From positions 1 to 5,913 of the forward strand of contig JAISNS010000063.1 of the NCBI GenBank assembly GCA_031276105.1: a stretch of DNA of 5,913 bases. Reading direction: 5' to 3'. Origin of the DNA: Dysgonamonadaceae bacterium. Its GTDB lineage: Bacteria > Bacteroidota > Bacteroidia > Bacteroidales > Azobacteroidaceae. The notes under the pieces were generated by a model. The model made no database searches. It saw nothing but the letters and a program-made list of their open reading frames with translations, and was not told the origin of the DNA. This document shows, piece after piece, positions 1 to 5,659 of this stretch. How positions within the stretch are numbered: the first letter of the stretch is position 1; each line of letters opens with the position of its first letter. Position numbers and translations under genes: made by a program.

Positions 1-5
1 CACCC

Positions 6-36
6 AAAAAAAGGAGACGCTTCGCAACATCTCCTT
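6..36 (-). terminator. Rho-independent terminator of the porin-imelysin-cytochrome operon
   Basis: Read on the minus strand, a 7-bp perfect stem (AAGGAGA at 36-30 pairing with TCTCCTT at 17-11) encloses a 12-nt loop. The loop can form a further small GC/GC pairing. A run of seven Ts (12-6) follows directly. The hairpin begins 33 nt after the stop codon of the di-heme cytochrome gene, so it is the natural 3' end of the minus-strand operon. The stem is only moderately GC-rich, but the T-tract is clear. Confidence 0.8.
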
Positions 37-68
37 CCAAATAATAGAAATTGGCTATTTCCTTCTTC

Positions 69-1574
69 TCAGATGGATTCTAAAAACTTAACTACCGCAT
101 CGCGGTCTTCTTTGGACATGTAATAAAAATTATCTCTCGAAGCCCTGGCGTCGCCACCGTGCCACATGATTGCTTCTTTATAATTGCGGGCGCGCATATC
201 ATGCAGGTGGTCTCCGGCTCCCGTACATTTTTCGGAAAGCCCTCTTCCCCACAAAGGAGTTGTTCGGCACCAACCGGTACGAATATCGTTTACCATATTC
301 AACCGATGTTGCAGAAAATCGGAATACGGCCAGATTTTCTGGTACGGATAACGCGGAAGTTTACCGGCAACCATCGGATCGCCTTTGTAGTCATCCGCCC
401 CTGTTGTCCAGGAAGGACGGTGACATGCCGTACAACCTGCCCGGTAAAACAGTTTTTTCCCTTTTTGTACAACCGGATCATCTAAGTTACGGGCGGCAGG
501 GACAGCCAAGCCTCTATGCCACACCATAAATTCGATATATTCTTCGTTCGTCATTTCTTCCGGCAAATCAGTTGACATCAAATAATTATAAATCTCGGCT
601 TCCGTTTGTTCAAGTTTTTCCTGTATAAATTTATTTTGCGACATAGCCTTGGCGTAAGCTTCGGTAATGTAATGATTCTTCCTGTTCGACCGGTTTACGT
701 TTGTGATATTCCATATCGCATTAGAACCGGGGCCGTTTTGCAGGGTGCCGCGAGTTAATCCGTAAGTGAAACGACCGGGATGCGACGTACCGTCGGCTTC
801 CTTGATGAAATTGGCAGGATCGTATTTAGCGTCATTCAGCGAAAAGCCCAAACTTTTTTCGTAGCGATACTGTGCCAGTAACGAATCATCCGGGATTGCA
901 TCAATAAGCCCCGTACCGTAAATACCGATAGTTGCTTCCAATCGGACTTTATAATTGGCCGGTACGGGAACATTAAACGCTTCCGGCGCGATTGTCACTT
1001 CCGGATAAATCAAGCTATAAGTCTCTCCGTCGGGAAATGTGTTATTGTATCCGTCTTTATATTCTTTCCATTCGATGTTGATTCCGGCTTCGTCGATTGG
1101 AGGCAAAAATGGAGCGACGGCTTGCGTTTGAGGCATTCCGGTGAGTTGCGGCACATAATTGTCCTTTTCATCAATAACTACCAATAAGTATCCGTTTCCA
1201 AAATCATTCGCCCGGTATCGCTCCATTCGTTTCCCATGGCCGTAGCCCGGATGACAAAGGATACAGGAATTACGGACATAAACCGGCCCTAATCCCCGGC
1301 GAACACCGGTCGGATTGGTGTTAAATGTTTTTTCAAAAAAGGCTTCTCCCATCTTAAACGGGAGAGAGTAACCATCTTTCAGTACCGCAGGAGCCGGTTG
1401 TTCATAGGCATAAGGCGTCTCGTCGAATACGGTGCCTAATATACCTCCGGCATAATATTCTTCCGAAAGTTCGGGTTCGCCGCCGGGAGTATTTCCCTGA
1501 TTATTTTCATTCTCACAAGCCGTAAATAAAAGCAACAATAAATTTACAAAATAAAATACATTAAACTTTTTCAT
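69..1574 (-). CDS. Di-heme c-type cytochrome lipoprotein, DHOR / 'thiol oxidoreductase' family
   Basis: A 501-residue envelope protein. It starts with a lipoprotein signal peptide (hydrophobic residues 6-18, lipobox FTAC, lipid-bearing Cys20) and a low-complexity Asn/Gly/Glu linker. Two covalent heme-c sites are visible: CILCH at 104-108 and CTACH at 381-385. The C-terminus carries the family pattern: RTTPLWGRG near 437-445, LHDM at 457-460, EAIMWHGG at 467-474 and a closing FLESI. This layout fits di-heme oxidoreductases related to MauG and bacterial cytochrome c peroxidases. The name 'thiol oxidoreductase' is historical and no substrate is established. Proteins of this family are commonly encoded beside imelysins, as here. 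It is the last gene of the operon, 39 nt after the imelysin stop, with an unusually good Shine-Dalgarno (1583-1587). Oddities are two extra cysteines, Cys436 and Cys450, near the C-terminal motif, and LHDM where I would expect LHDGR. Family assignment is strong; the iron-related role is inferred. Confidence 0.93.
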   Translation of the reverse strand: MKKFNVFYFVNLLLLLFTACENENNQGNTPGGEPELSEEYYAGGILGTVFDETPYAYEQPAPAVLKDGYSLPFKMGEAFFEKTFNTNPTGVRRGLGPVYVRNSCILCHPGYGHGKRMERYRANDFGNGYLLVVIDEKDNYVPQLTGMPQTQAVAPFLPPIDEAGINIEWKEYKDGYNNTFPDGETYSLIYPEVTIAPEAFNVPVPANYKVRLEATIGIYGTGLIDAIPDDSLLAQYRYEKSLGFSLNDAKYDPANFIKEADGTSHPGRFTYGLTRGTLQNGPGSNAIWNITNVNRSNRKNHYITEAYAKAMSQNKFIQEKLEQTEAEIYNYLMSTDLPEEMTNEEYIEFMVWHRGLAVPAARNLDDPVVQKGKKLFYRAGCTACHRPSWTTGADDYKGDPMVAGKLPRYPYQKIWPYSDFLQHRLNMVNDIRTGWCRTTPLWGRGLSEKCTGAGDHLHDMRARNYKEAIMWHGGDARASRDNFYYMSKEDRDAVVKFLESI

Positions 1575-1582
1575 ATTATCAT

Positions 1583-1587
1583 CCTCC
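1583..1587 (-). promoter_or_regulatory. Strong Shine-Dalgarno for the di-heme cytochrome
   Basis: On the minus strand GGAGG lies 8 nt before the ATG at 1574, the ideal spacing. A second AAAGGAG sits a little upstream at 1600-1594. The other starts in this window have no comparable site, as is usual in Bacteroidota, where AT-rich leaders normally replace Shine-Dalgarno pairing. The site supports the chosen start and suggests independent, efficient initiation on this cistron. Confidence 0.7.
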
Positions 1588-1613
1588 GAGACACTCCTTT
1601 CATTTGTTTTGTT

Positions 1614-2780
1614 TTATCTTCTTAATGCTTCTTGAACTTTTTCCAAAGCGGCAGTTAAATCTCCGCAAGCATCCATCGCAACACCTGCCTCATCCGAGTT
1701 GTAATGTTGAGCAAATGGAAAAGGAATTGCGTTTATTTTAGCTTTTGCATTCGTAATAGCATTTTTGATTTTTGTATCCAATTCCGAATCAATACTCTTT
1801 ATATAATCACTCACGGAAGCGCCTCGTTTGTTCGGATCAACTCCACCCAAATAGGCATTTTCAATACTTATGATATTATCAACAAAGTCCACTTTTGAAT
1901 TAAAACTGTAAGGCGATTCAATATAGTTCACATCGTCCGCTCTGTGTGCCGTACCGATTTTAGTTTCACCCACTTCGTCCGAAATCGTAATACAACCGGC
2001 AATTATTGCCTCAGCCGCATCGGTTACAGTCCGATAGGTACTGCCTGCTTTTCCGGCGGTCAACATATTTTCTCCGTAAGAGAGCGGACTATTGGAGGGA
2101 ATTACTTGCAATTCACGATCTTCAACTAAACTTTTCTTTTCAGCGGCTACGGCATCAATACCTGCCCAAGAAACTTCCAAACGTACACACTGATTGCGTA
2201 AATCGCCGGCTACGGCATACGCATAAATCAATTCTTTATCCGTTATTTCATTTCCACTTTTGATATTTCCGTTCTTGAACAAAATGTATTCTATTCCATG
2301 AAAGCCCAACAGAGCAACGCCTAAATGTTCGCTGGCCCATACATCACCGCCTTCAGCGCCCATGTTTTTTATAGAATTTTCGGTTTTAAGAGCTACTTCA
2401 AATGCTGCTTCATCCAAGGGCCAAGTATCAATGTGCGGATCAATACCAAAATCAGCCACAGCGCCGAACAAAAAAGCTTCGCTTCGTTCCCAATAAACAC
2501 GGGTATCTTTCCACGCTTGAGCGGCGGCAGTTAAGTTCGCCTCTGTTTTACCACCGTCCTTCTTCAATTCACCGATAGCCTCATAAAGTCGAATAGAGGC
2601 GTCGGCCAACGATTTATAAGTCGCAATGACCGTATTATTCACATATTGGCTTATCGCCGGGGCTAAAGTATTTTCCTTTTTTGCAAAAGGGTCTTCGTCG
2701 TCGTCGCTGCTACATGCGACAAATCCGCTTGCAAACAAAGTTGCAAGCATCAAATAAAGGGGAAATCTCAAATTTTTCAT
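1614..2780 (-). CDS. Imelysin-family (peptidase M75-like) lipoprotein, probable iron-binding envelope protein
   Basis: A 388-residue lipoprotein with a signal peptide at residues 1-22, lipobox FVAC and Cys23. The Ser-Ser-Asp-Asp-Asp-Glu-Asp run that follows resembles the lipoprotein export signal that sends Bacteroides lipoproteins to the cell surface. The mature part is helical and Ala-rich. It has the imelysin landmarks: W..SEAFLFG around residues 97-106, IDPHIDTWPLD at 113-123, and the signature GxHxxE as GFHGIE at 159-164. The last resembles the metal-site motif (HxxE) shared with EfeO and IrpA. Imelysins were named as peptidases, but many members are better viewed as iron-linked metal-binding proteins, so I would not call this an active protease. 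It is the middle gene of the operon, 33 nt after the porin stop and 39 nt before the cytochrome. Its start has no Shine-Dalgarno, only an AT-rich leader. Confidence 0.93.
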   Translation of the reverse strand: MKNLRFPLYLMLATLFASGFVACSSDDDEDPFAKKENTLAPAISQYVNNTVIATYKSLADASIRLYEAIGELKKDGGKTEANLTAAAQAWKDTRVYWERSEAFLFGAVADFGIDPHIDTWPLDEAAFEVALKTENSIKNMGAEGGDVWASEHLGVALLGFHGIEYILFKNGNIKSGNEITDKELIYAYAVAGDLRNQCVRLEVSWAGIDAVAAEKKSLVEDRELQVIPSNSPLSYGENMLTAGKAGSTYRTVTDAAEAIIAGCITISDEVGETKIGTAHRADDVNYIESPYSFNSKVDFVDNIISIENAYLGGVDPNKRGASVSDYIKSIDSELDTKIKNAITNAKAKINAIPFPFAQHYNSDEAGVAMDACGDLTAALEKVQEALRR

Positions 2781-2813
2781 TGTTTATTTATTTAATTAAT
2801 TATTAATAAAAAG

Positions 2814-4115
2814 TCATTTTGTAAAAAAACCGGCGTATGCAATTCCCAAAGAGAGCGAATTTTCATTGCCGAATGGAGCTTTCAGGATTCCGGAAGCATA
2901 TTCGGCTTTAATAACAACATCTCTAAGCGGGAAATAATTGAGTCCGCATACAATCCGTTGACGACCGCACCAAGCATCATCCTGAATATCCTTTGCCGTT
3001 TTGTACATGGAGTCGTAATATTCGTATCGCCCGAACAGATAGAGTTTTTGTCGTTGACCTTTAAGTTTTGGGATTTGGGAAAAGACATCGTATCCGGCTT
3101 CTATTCCGGTCGCAATTGCATCCGAAGCAATGTTGGTGCGGGGTGAAGGCGAATGATTCGGTAAATTCCGGTTATATATGGATATCGTCTGCGCGTCTTC
3201 CAAATGTCCGTAATCGAAATAGCCGCGTGCTATCCAGTTATGTGCATTGTATTCAAAATCGAAACTGCCGATTGTTACCGCTCCTTTCACTTTTTTGTAG
3301 CGGTCGGCATAAGACGGCATCATATTATTGGCAAAACTTTCTCCATAATAAGCGCTGACACCCATTCGCAAACCTGAAACGGAATAATTATCAATCCGAA
3401 AAGCGCCGGCGTATTTATTGGCAATTTTAAATTCATAGGGTGAAGCGGATGCGTTGCCGATCCATTGGTCGCTACCGAACAAATCGGAATCCAATCCGGG
3501 AAGAAGCATTATTTCATAACGCCAATCCGAAAAACGGCCCCAAAGACTAATACCCGTCTCATGCCAAGTACAGGGAAGTATCGTGTTTTCTCCTTCCGGA
3601 CGATATACGGTAAAAAACTGCGTCGGCAAGTGATTACCATTGGTTAAACCCACCGGAACAATGATGTGTCCCGCACGAAGATTCAATGCTTTGTTGAACG
3701 TTTTTTCAATCCAAAACTGTTCTAAGGCAACTTCTCCTCCACGTTCTACTTCCTGCTCATATTCGCCTCCTTCTTCCGGTTCTATTTCTACGGCAGACTC
3801 TGTTCCTCCATGTTCAAATTCGATTTCGGAATTGACTCTCCATCCGTTTCCAAATTCATAACCCACAAAAAAAACAACATGGGGCAAATCAAAACGTCCG
3901 TGACTGGGATCGTTCTTATAAGGAATCGGACGCATGTAACGAAAAGGATTACCGCTATAGAAATTGCGAGTGTAAACCGCTTCGCCGTATCCGCCCAATG
4001 TAAGGCGCGAAGCCGGCGTTTTCGAGACAACTGTCGAATCGTTTGTTTCTGCTTGAATATCAGCTAAAAAAACGAATAAAAACAAATAAAATAAACAAAA
4101 GGGATTAACTTTCAT
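2814..4115 (-). CDS. Outer-membrane beta-barrel porin-like protein
   Basis: A 433-residue protein and the first gene of the operon. Residues 1-22 form a Sec signal peptide (Phe/Leu-rich core, likely cleavage after IQA), with no lipobox. The mature chain has the alternating polar/aromatic pattern of beta strands throughout. Examples are LTLGGYGEAVYTRNF near 38-52, WRVNSEIEFEH at 92-102, LNLRAGHIIVPVG at 144-156 and a terminal strand ending in YAGFFTK. This resembles phosphate-selective porin O/P-like proteins of Bacteroidota, but nothing shows phosphate as substrate. The most striking segment is residues 97-132, with 14 glutamates in 36 residues. Such a loop would attract cations rather than phosphate. 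With the imelysin and di-heme cytochrome encoded directly downstream, it is plausibly the outer-membrane pore or scaffold of an iron-related module. The barrel call is firm; subfamily and substrate are not. Confidence 0.82.
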   Translation of the reverse strand: MKVNPFCLFYLFLFVFLADIQAETNDSTVVSKTPASRLTLGGYGEAVYTRNFYSGNPFRYMRPIPYKNDPSHGRFDLPHVVFFVGYEFGNGWRVNSEIEFEHGGTESAVEIEPEEGGEYEQEVERGGEVALEQFWIEKTFNKALNLRAGHIIVPVGLTNGNHLPTQFFTVYRPEGENTILPCTWHETGISLWGRFSDWRYEIMLLPGLDSDLFGSDQWIGNASASPYEFKIANKYAGAFRIDNYSVSGLRMGVSAYYGESFANNMMPSYADRYKKVKGAVTIGSFDFEYNAHNWIARGYFDYGHLEDAQTISIYNRNLPNHSPSPRTNIASDAIATGIEAGYDVFSQIPKLKGQRQKLYLFGRYEYYDSMYKTAKDIQDDAWCGRQRIVCGLNYFPLRDVVIKAEYASGILKAPFGNENSLSLGIAYAGFFTK

Positions 4116-4148
4116 TTTCTATAATTATTTTTGCATAAAATTCACGGG

Positions 4149-4180
4149 CAAAAGTATTCATTAATTTCTTACCGGTCAAT
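4149..4180 (-). promoter_or_regulatory. Promoter of the porin-imelysin-cytochrome operon (Bacteroides type)
   Basis: On the minus strand TACTTTTG (4156-4149) matches the Bacteroides -7 consensus TAnnTTTG exactly. ATTG (4180-4177) lies 20 bp upstream, close to the TTTG expected at -33 and at the usual spacing. Transcription would begin near 4142, leaving a leader of about 26 nt before the ATG at 4115. The element is assigned by consensus match only. Confidence 0.6.
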
Positions 4181-4195
4181 CACCATTAATGAGTA
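4155..4195. repeat. Inverted repeat joining the two divergent promoters
   Basis: The left arm TATTCATTAAT (4155-4165) and right arm ATTAATGAGTA (4185-4195) are complementary at 10 of 11 positions, with a 19-bp spacer. Each arm ends at or beside the -7 element of its own promoter. Reading outward, both strands show ATTAATGA, then a TA-rich segment, then TTTTGCC. This symmetry suggests shared control of the two directions. The protein that binds is unknown. Confidence 0.5.
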
Positions 4196-4198
4196 TAT
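4178..4198. repeat. Putative operator, copy 1 of a 21-bp direct repeat
   Basis: This 21-bp segment matches 4210-4230 at 17 of 21 positions, with the start points 32 bp apart, about three helical turns. Its centre is the palindrome CATTAATG (4184-4191). It touches the -33 element of the minus-strand promoter and runs into the -7 element of the plus-strand promoter, so a protein bound here could affect both. It could also be AT-rich chance similarity. Confidence 0.45.
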
Positions 4199-4203
4199 TT
4201 TTG
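4196..4203 (+). promoter_or_regulatory. -7 promoter element for the ybaN-like gene pair
   Basis: TATTTTTG matches the Bacteroides -7 consensus TAnnTTTG exactly. No good TTTG occurs at the expected -33 position (about 4171-4176 reads ACCGGT), so the promoter may be weak or need an activator. Transcription would start near 4210, giving a leader of about 23 nt made almost wholly of the second operator-like repeat. Confidence 0.5.
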
Positions 4204-4209
4204 CCTGAA

Positions 4210-4230
4210 AATCACTATTAATAGGGATAT
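4210..4230. repeat. Putative operator, copy 2 of the 21-bp repeat, containing an 18-bp palindrome
   Basis: Positions 4211-4228 (ATCACTATTAATAGGGAT) form a palindrome about 4219/4220 with eight of nine base pairs symmetric. The perfect core is CTATTAATAG. The site covers the predicted transcription start and leader of the plus-strand gene, a typical place for repressor binding. Folding as RNA would be weak because the palindrome has no natural loop, so a DNA-binding role is favoured. Confidence 0.5.
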
Positions 4231-4232
4231 AA

Positions 4233-4631
4233 ATGGATAAATTGATAAAGTATTTCTTTATTTTTATCGGCGTCATTAGTTTGGGTTTGGGAATTTTAGG
4301 TATTTTTTTACCGGTTTTGCCGACTACGCCGTTTTTATTATTGTCGGCAGCGCTGTTTGCACGCAGTTCCGACCGTTTGTATCATTGGTTGCTTTATCAT
4401 CACGTGTTGGGCGAATATATCCGCGGTTTTTTGCAGGAAAAAGCCATTCCGTTGCGTATAAAGATTTTCTCCCTGACTGTAATGTGGATCGCGATGTTAT
4501 ATGCGATTTTCTTTGCTCTAAAGGGTATGTTTTGGTGTCAAATCATCTTGTTTGCTATTGCCGTGGGGATTACAATGCACATTTTATCTTATAAAACAAA
4601 AAGTAAAACGAACAAAAATGAAACCGAATAA
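4233..4631 (+). CDS. ybaN: YbaN/DUF454-family inner-membrane protein
   Basis: A 132-residue membrane protein. It has the DUF454 hallmark near its N-terminus: a Gly-rich first helix (about 8-26) running into LPVLPTTPFLLLSAALFARS (26-45). This is followed by a WLL..H..LGEYI segment at 52-63 with a basic amphipathic stretch. Two further helices lie at about 79-96 and 99-118, and a Lys/Asn-rich cytoplasmic tail follows. Length and motif order fit E. coli YbaN, whose function is not established. It is transcribed away from the iron-type operon across a shared regulatory region. Its last 14 nt overlap the next gene, so the two are probably translated together. The start follows an AT-rich leader without Shine-Dalgarno. 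Family assignment is firm; the symbol is given by family resemblance only. Confidence 0.9.
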   Translation: MDKLIKYFFIFIGVISLGLGILGIFLPVLPTTPFLLLSAALFARSSDRLYHWLLYHHVLGEYIRGFLQEKAIPLRIKIFSLTVMWIAMLYAIFFALKGMFWCQIILFAIAVGITMHILSYKTKSKTNKNETE

Positions 4632-4953
4632 GATATTGTTATATGCCGGATTGGGGATATTGCTCATAGCTTTCATCTTTAAATGGGCGGCGATGCCGGT
4701 CGGGTTTTGGATATTACTCGGTATTGCCGTCACATTCAAGACGTTCTTTTTAATTTCCGTTTTCCGGGTAAACGGATTCAAACCGGCGCTGTGGTTATAT
4801 TTTATCCTGTCGGGCGTTGCCCTGATTTTGCTTTCCCTGCTGTTCAAAACCGTTTTTCCCATACCGCCGCTGTATAAAATCCTCTTTTTTGGAGCGATTT
4901 CACTGAAAATAACGGGATTAATATTAATGATTTTGTCTAAAGCAAAACGATAG
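4618..4953 (+). CDS. Small four-helix membrane protein with two GldL-like repeats
   Basis: A 111-residue hydrophobic protein with about four membrane segments (roughly 6-22, 28-49, 58-76 and 86-106) and a basic C-terminus. I chose the ATG at 4618, which overlaps the ybaN-like gene by 14 nt in a different frame. An upstream ATG at 4552 would add 22 residues lying wholly inside the ybaN-like gene and with no signal-like character. The two halves look duplicated. Residues 9-47 and 64-105 each read G..ILL...FK.....P..., then a helix with a buried Lys. Gly11/Gly66 and Phe21-Lys22/Phe76-Lys77 are both exactly 55 apart, and Lys41/Lys97 are 56 apart. The unit resembles the paired helices at the N-terminus of GldL, a motor-core protein of type IX secretion and gliding, but the cytoplasmic part of GldL is absent. 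Function is unknown. Confidence 0.8.
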   Translation: MKPNKILLYAGLGILLIAFIFKWAAMPVGFWILLGIAVTFKTFFLISVFRVNGFKPALWLYFILSGVALILLSLLFKTVFPIPPLYKILFFGAISLKITGLILMILSKAKR

Positions 4954-5059
4954 TTTTCGTTATTCTAAAGATTACACGAAGTAAAAAATAAAAACAGATG
5001 TAACCATGCAACGTTTTTCTGCTTTTTTTCATCCGATAATTATAAATAAATCACAAAAT

Positions 5060-5644
5060 ATGCGACATTCATTCTTTTTTCAATTAGCGGCAATCCTTTT
5101 TTATGGAGGGCTATTTTTCTCTTGCAACGAAGAGAATAATCCTTATCCCTATAACGAGCCTACTATTTATTCCGAAAGTAACCGGCATTTATTTTCCGAA
5201 GTCGTTTTTTTTATAAAGCCTTATATCCGCGAGGCTGATCGGAAAAAATTTATTGTTACGGACACATTGAAAAATATCTCCCTGACAATCAACAATAAAA
5301 TCAAAAAGAAATCGGACTCTTATCCTTTAGACATTGATCGACTTTCTGCAAAAGAAGCTTATGCGGATTACTTGGTTACAGATCAACCAATTCATTATCC
5401 GGTAAGCATGGAAGTGACAATGATGCCTCAGTCGTTGACCACCGCCGGTCAATATGCCGATTTATTGAACGATTATTTGAATCTGCAACCCGGTATTTAT
5501 ATTTGCCGGATTGTTTCGTTCGATATCAAAACGATTTCAGGAGAATTGAAAACCATTTATACGCCAATGCTTTCTTTTCCTCTGGAGGTGGAAGAAAATA
5601 AAGTAAGCGCTCATTTAGGAGAATTTGAAGTAGAAGTGAAATAA
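5060..5644 (+). CDS. Lipoprotein of unknown function
   Basis: A 194-residue protein that I do not recognise. An ATG at 5006 in the same frame would add 18 residues (with His, Pro and Asn) ahead of the signal peptide. The ATG at 5060 instead gives a normal lipoprotein signal: MRH, a hydrophobic stretch, then LFFSC with Cys22. The mature part begins with an Asn/Glu/Pro/Tyr-rich tether. It then has a helical, basic segment (about residues 60-80) and a beta-rich C-terminal half. Readable strands include PVSMEVTMMP, PGIYICRIVSFDI and FPLEVEE, with an acidic end LGEFEVEVK. An immunoglobulin-like fold is possible but not shown. It is followed after 15 nt by a second lipoprotein gene, so the two are probably one operon. 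No convincing promoter is visible in the 106-nt gap upstream, so read-through from the membrane gene pair is possible. Confidence 0.82.
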   Translation: MRHSFFFQLAAILFYGGLFFSCNEENNPYPYNEPTIYSESNRHLFSEVVFFIKPYIREADRKKFIVTDTLKNISLTINNKIKKKSDSYPLDIDRLSAKEAYADYLVTDQPIHYPVSMEVTMMPQSLTTAGQYADLLNDYLNLQPGIYICRIVSFDIKTISGELKTIYTPMLSFPLEVEENKVSAHLGEFEVEVK

Positions 5645-5659
5645 AATACCGCTTAAAAT

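Noticed and set aside
159..529. Plus-strand open frames of 108 and 119 codons inside the cytochrome gene
   Set aside because: They lie antisense to a gene with clear heme and family motifs, and their products show no domain or signal; they are shadow frames.
2781..2813. AT-rich spacer with repeated ATTAAT between porin and imelysin genes
   Set aside because: It is a short intra-operon gap of low complexity without a promoter consensus or hairpin.
4178..4230. Fur box reading of the operator-like repeats
   Set aside because: The sites have an even-spaced TT|AA centre and do not fit the GATAATGATAATCATTATC arrangement; iron control is possible but not shown by the sequence.
4917..4928. ATTAATATTAAT palindrome resembling the operator core
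   Set aside because: It lies inside the coding sequence for a Leu/Ile-rich helix, where such codons arise easily, and lacks the flanking symmetry.
4932..4958. Promoter for the lipoprotein pair (TTTG then TAGTTTTC)
   Set aside because: The second element misses the final G of TAnnTTTG and the spacing is 15 bp, too short for the Bacteroides pattern.
4954..4985. Possible terminator after the GldL-like gene (TTCGT ... ACGAA)
   Set aside because: The stem is only 5 bp with a 15-nt loop and no T-tract follows, so it is not convincing.
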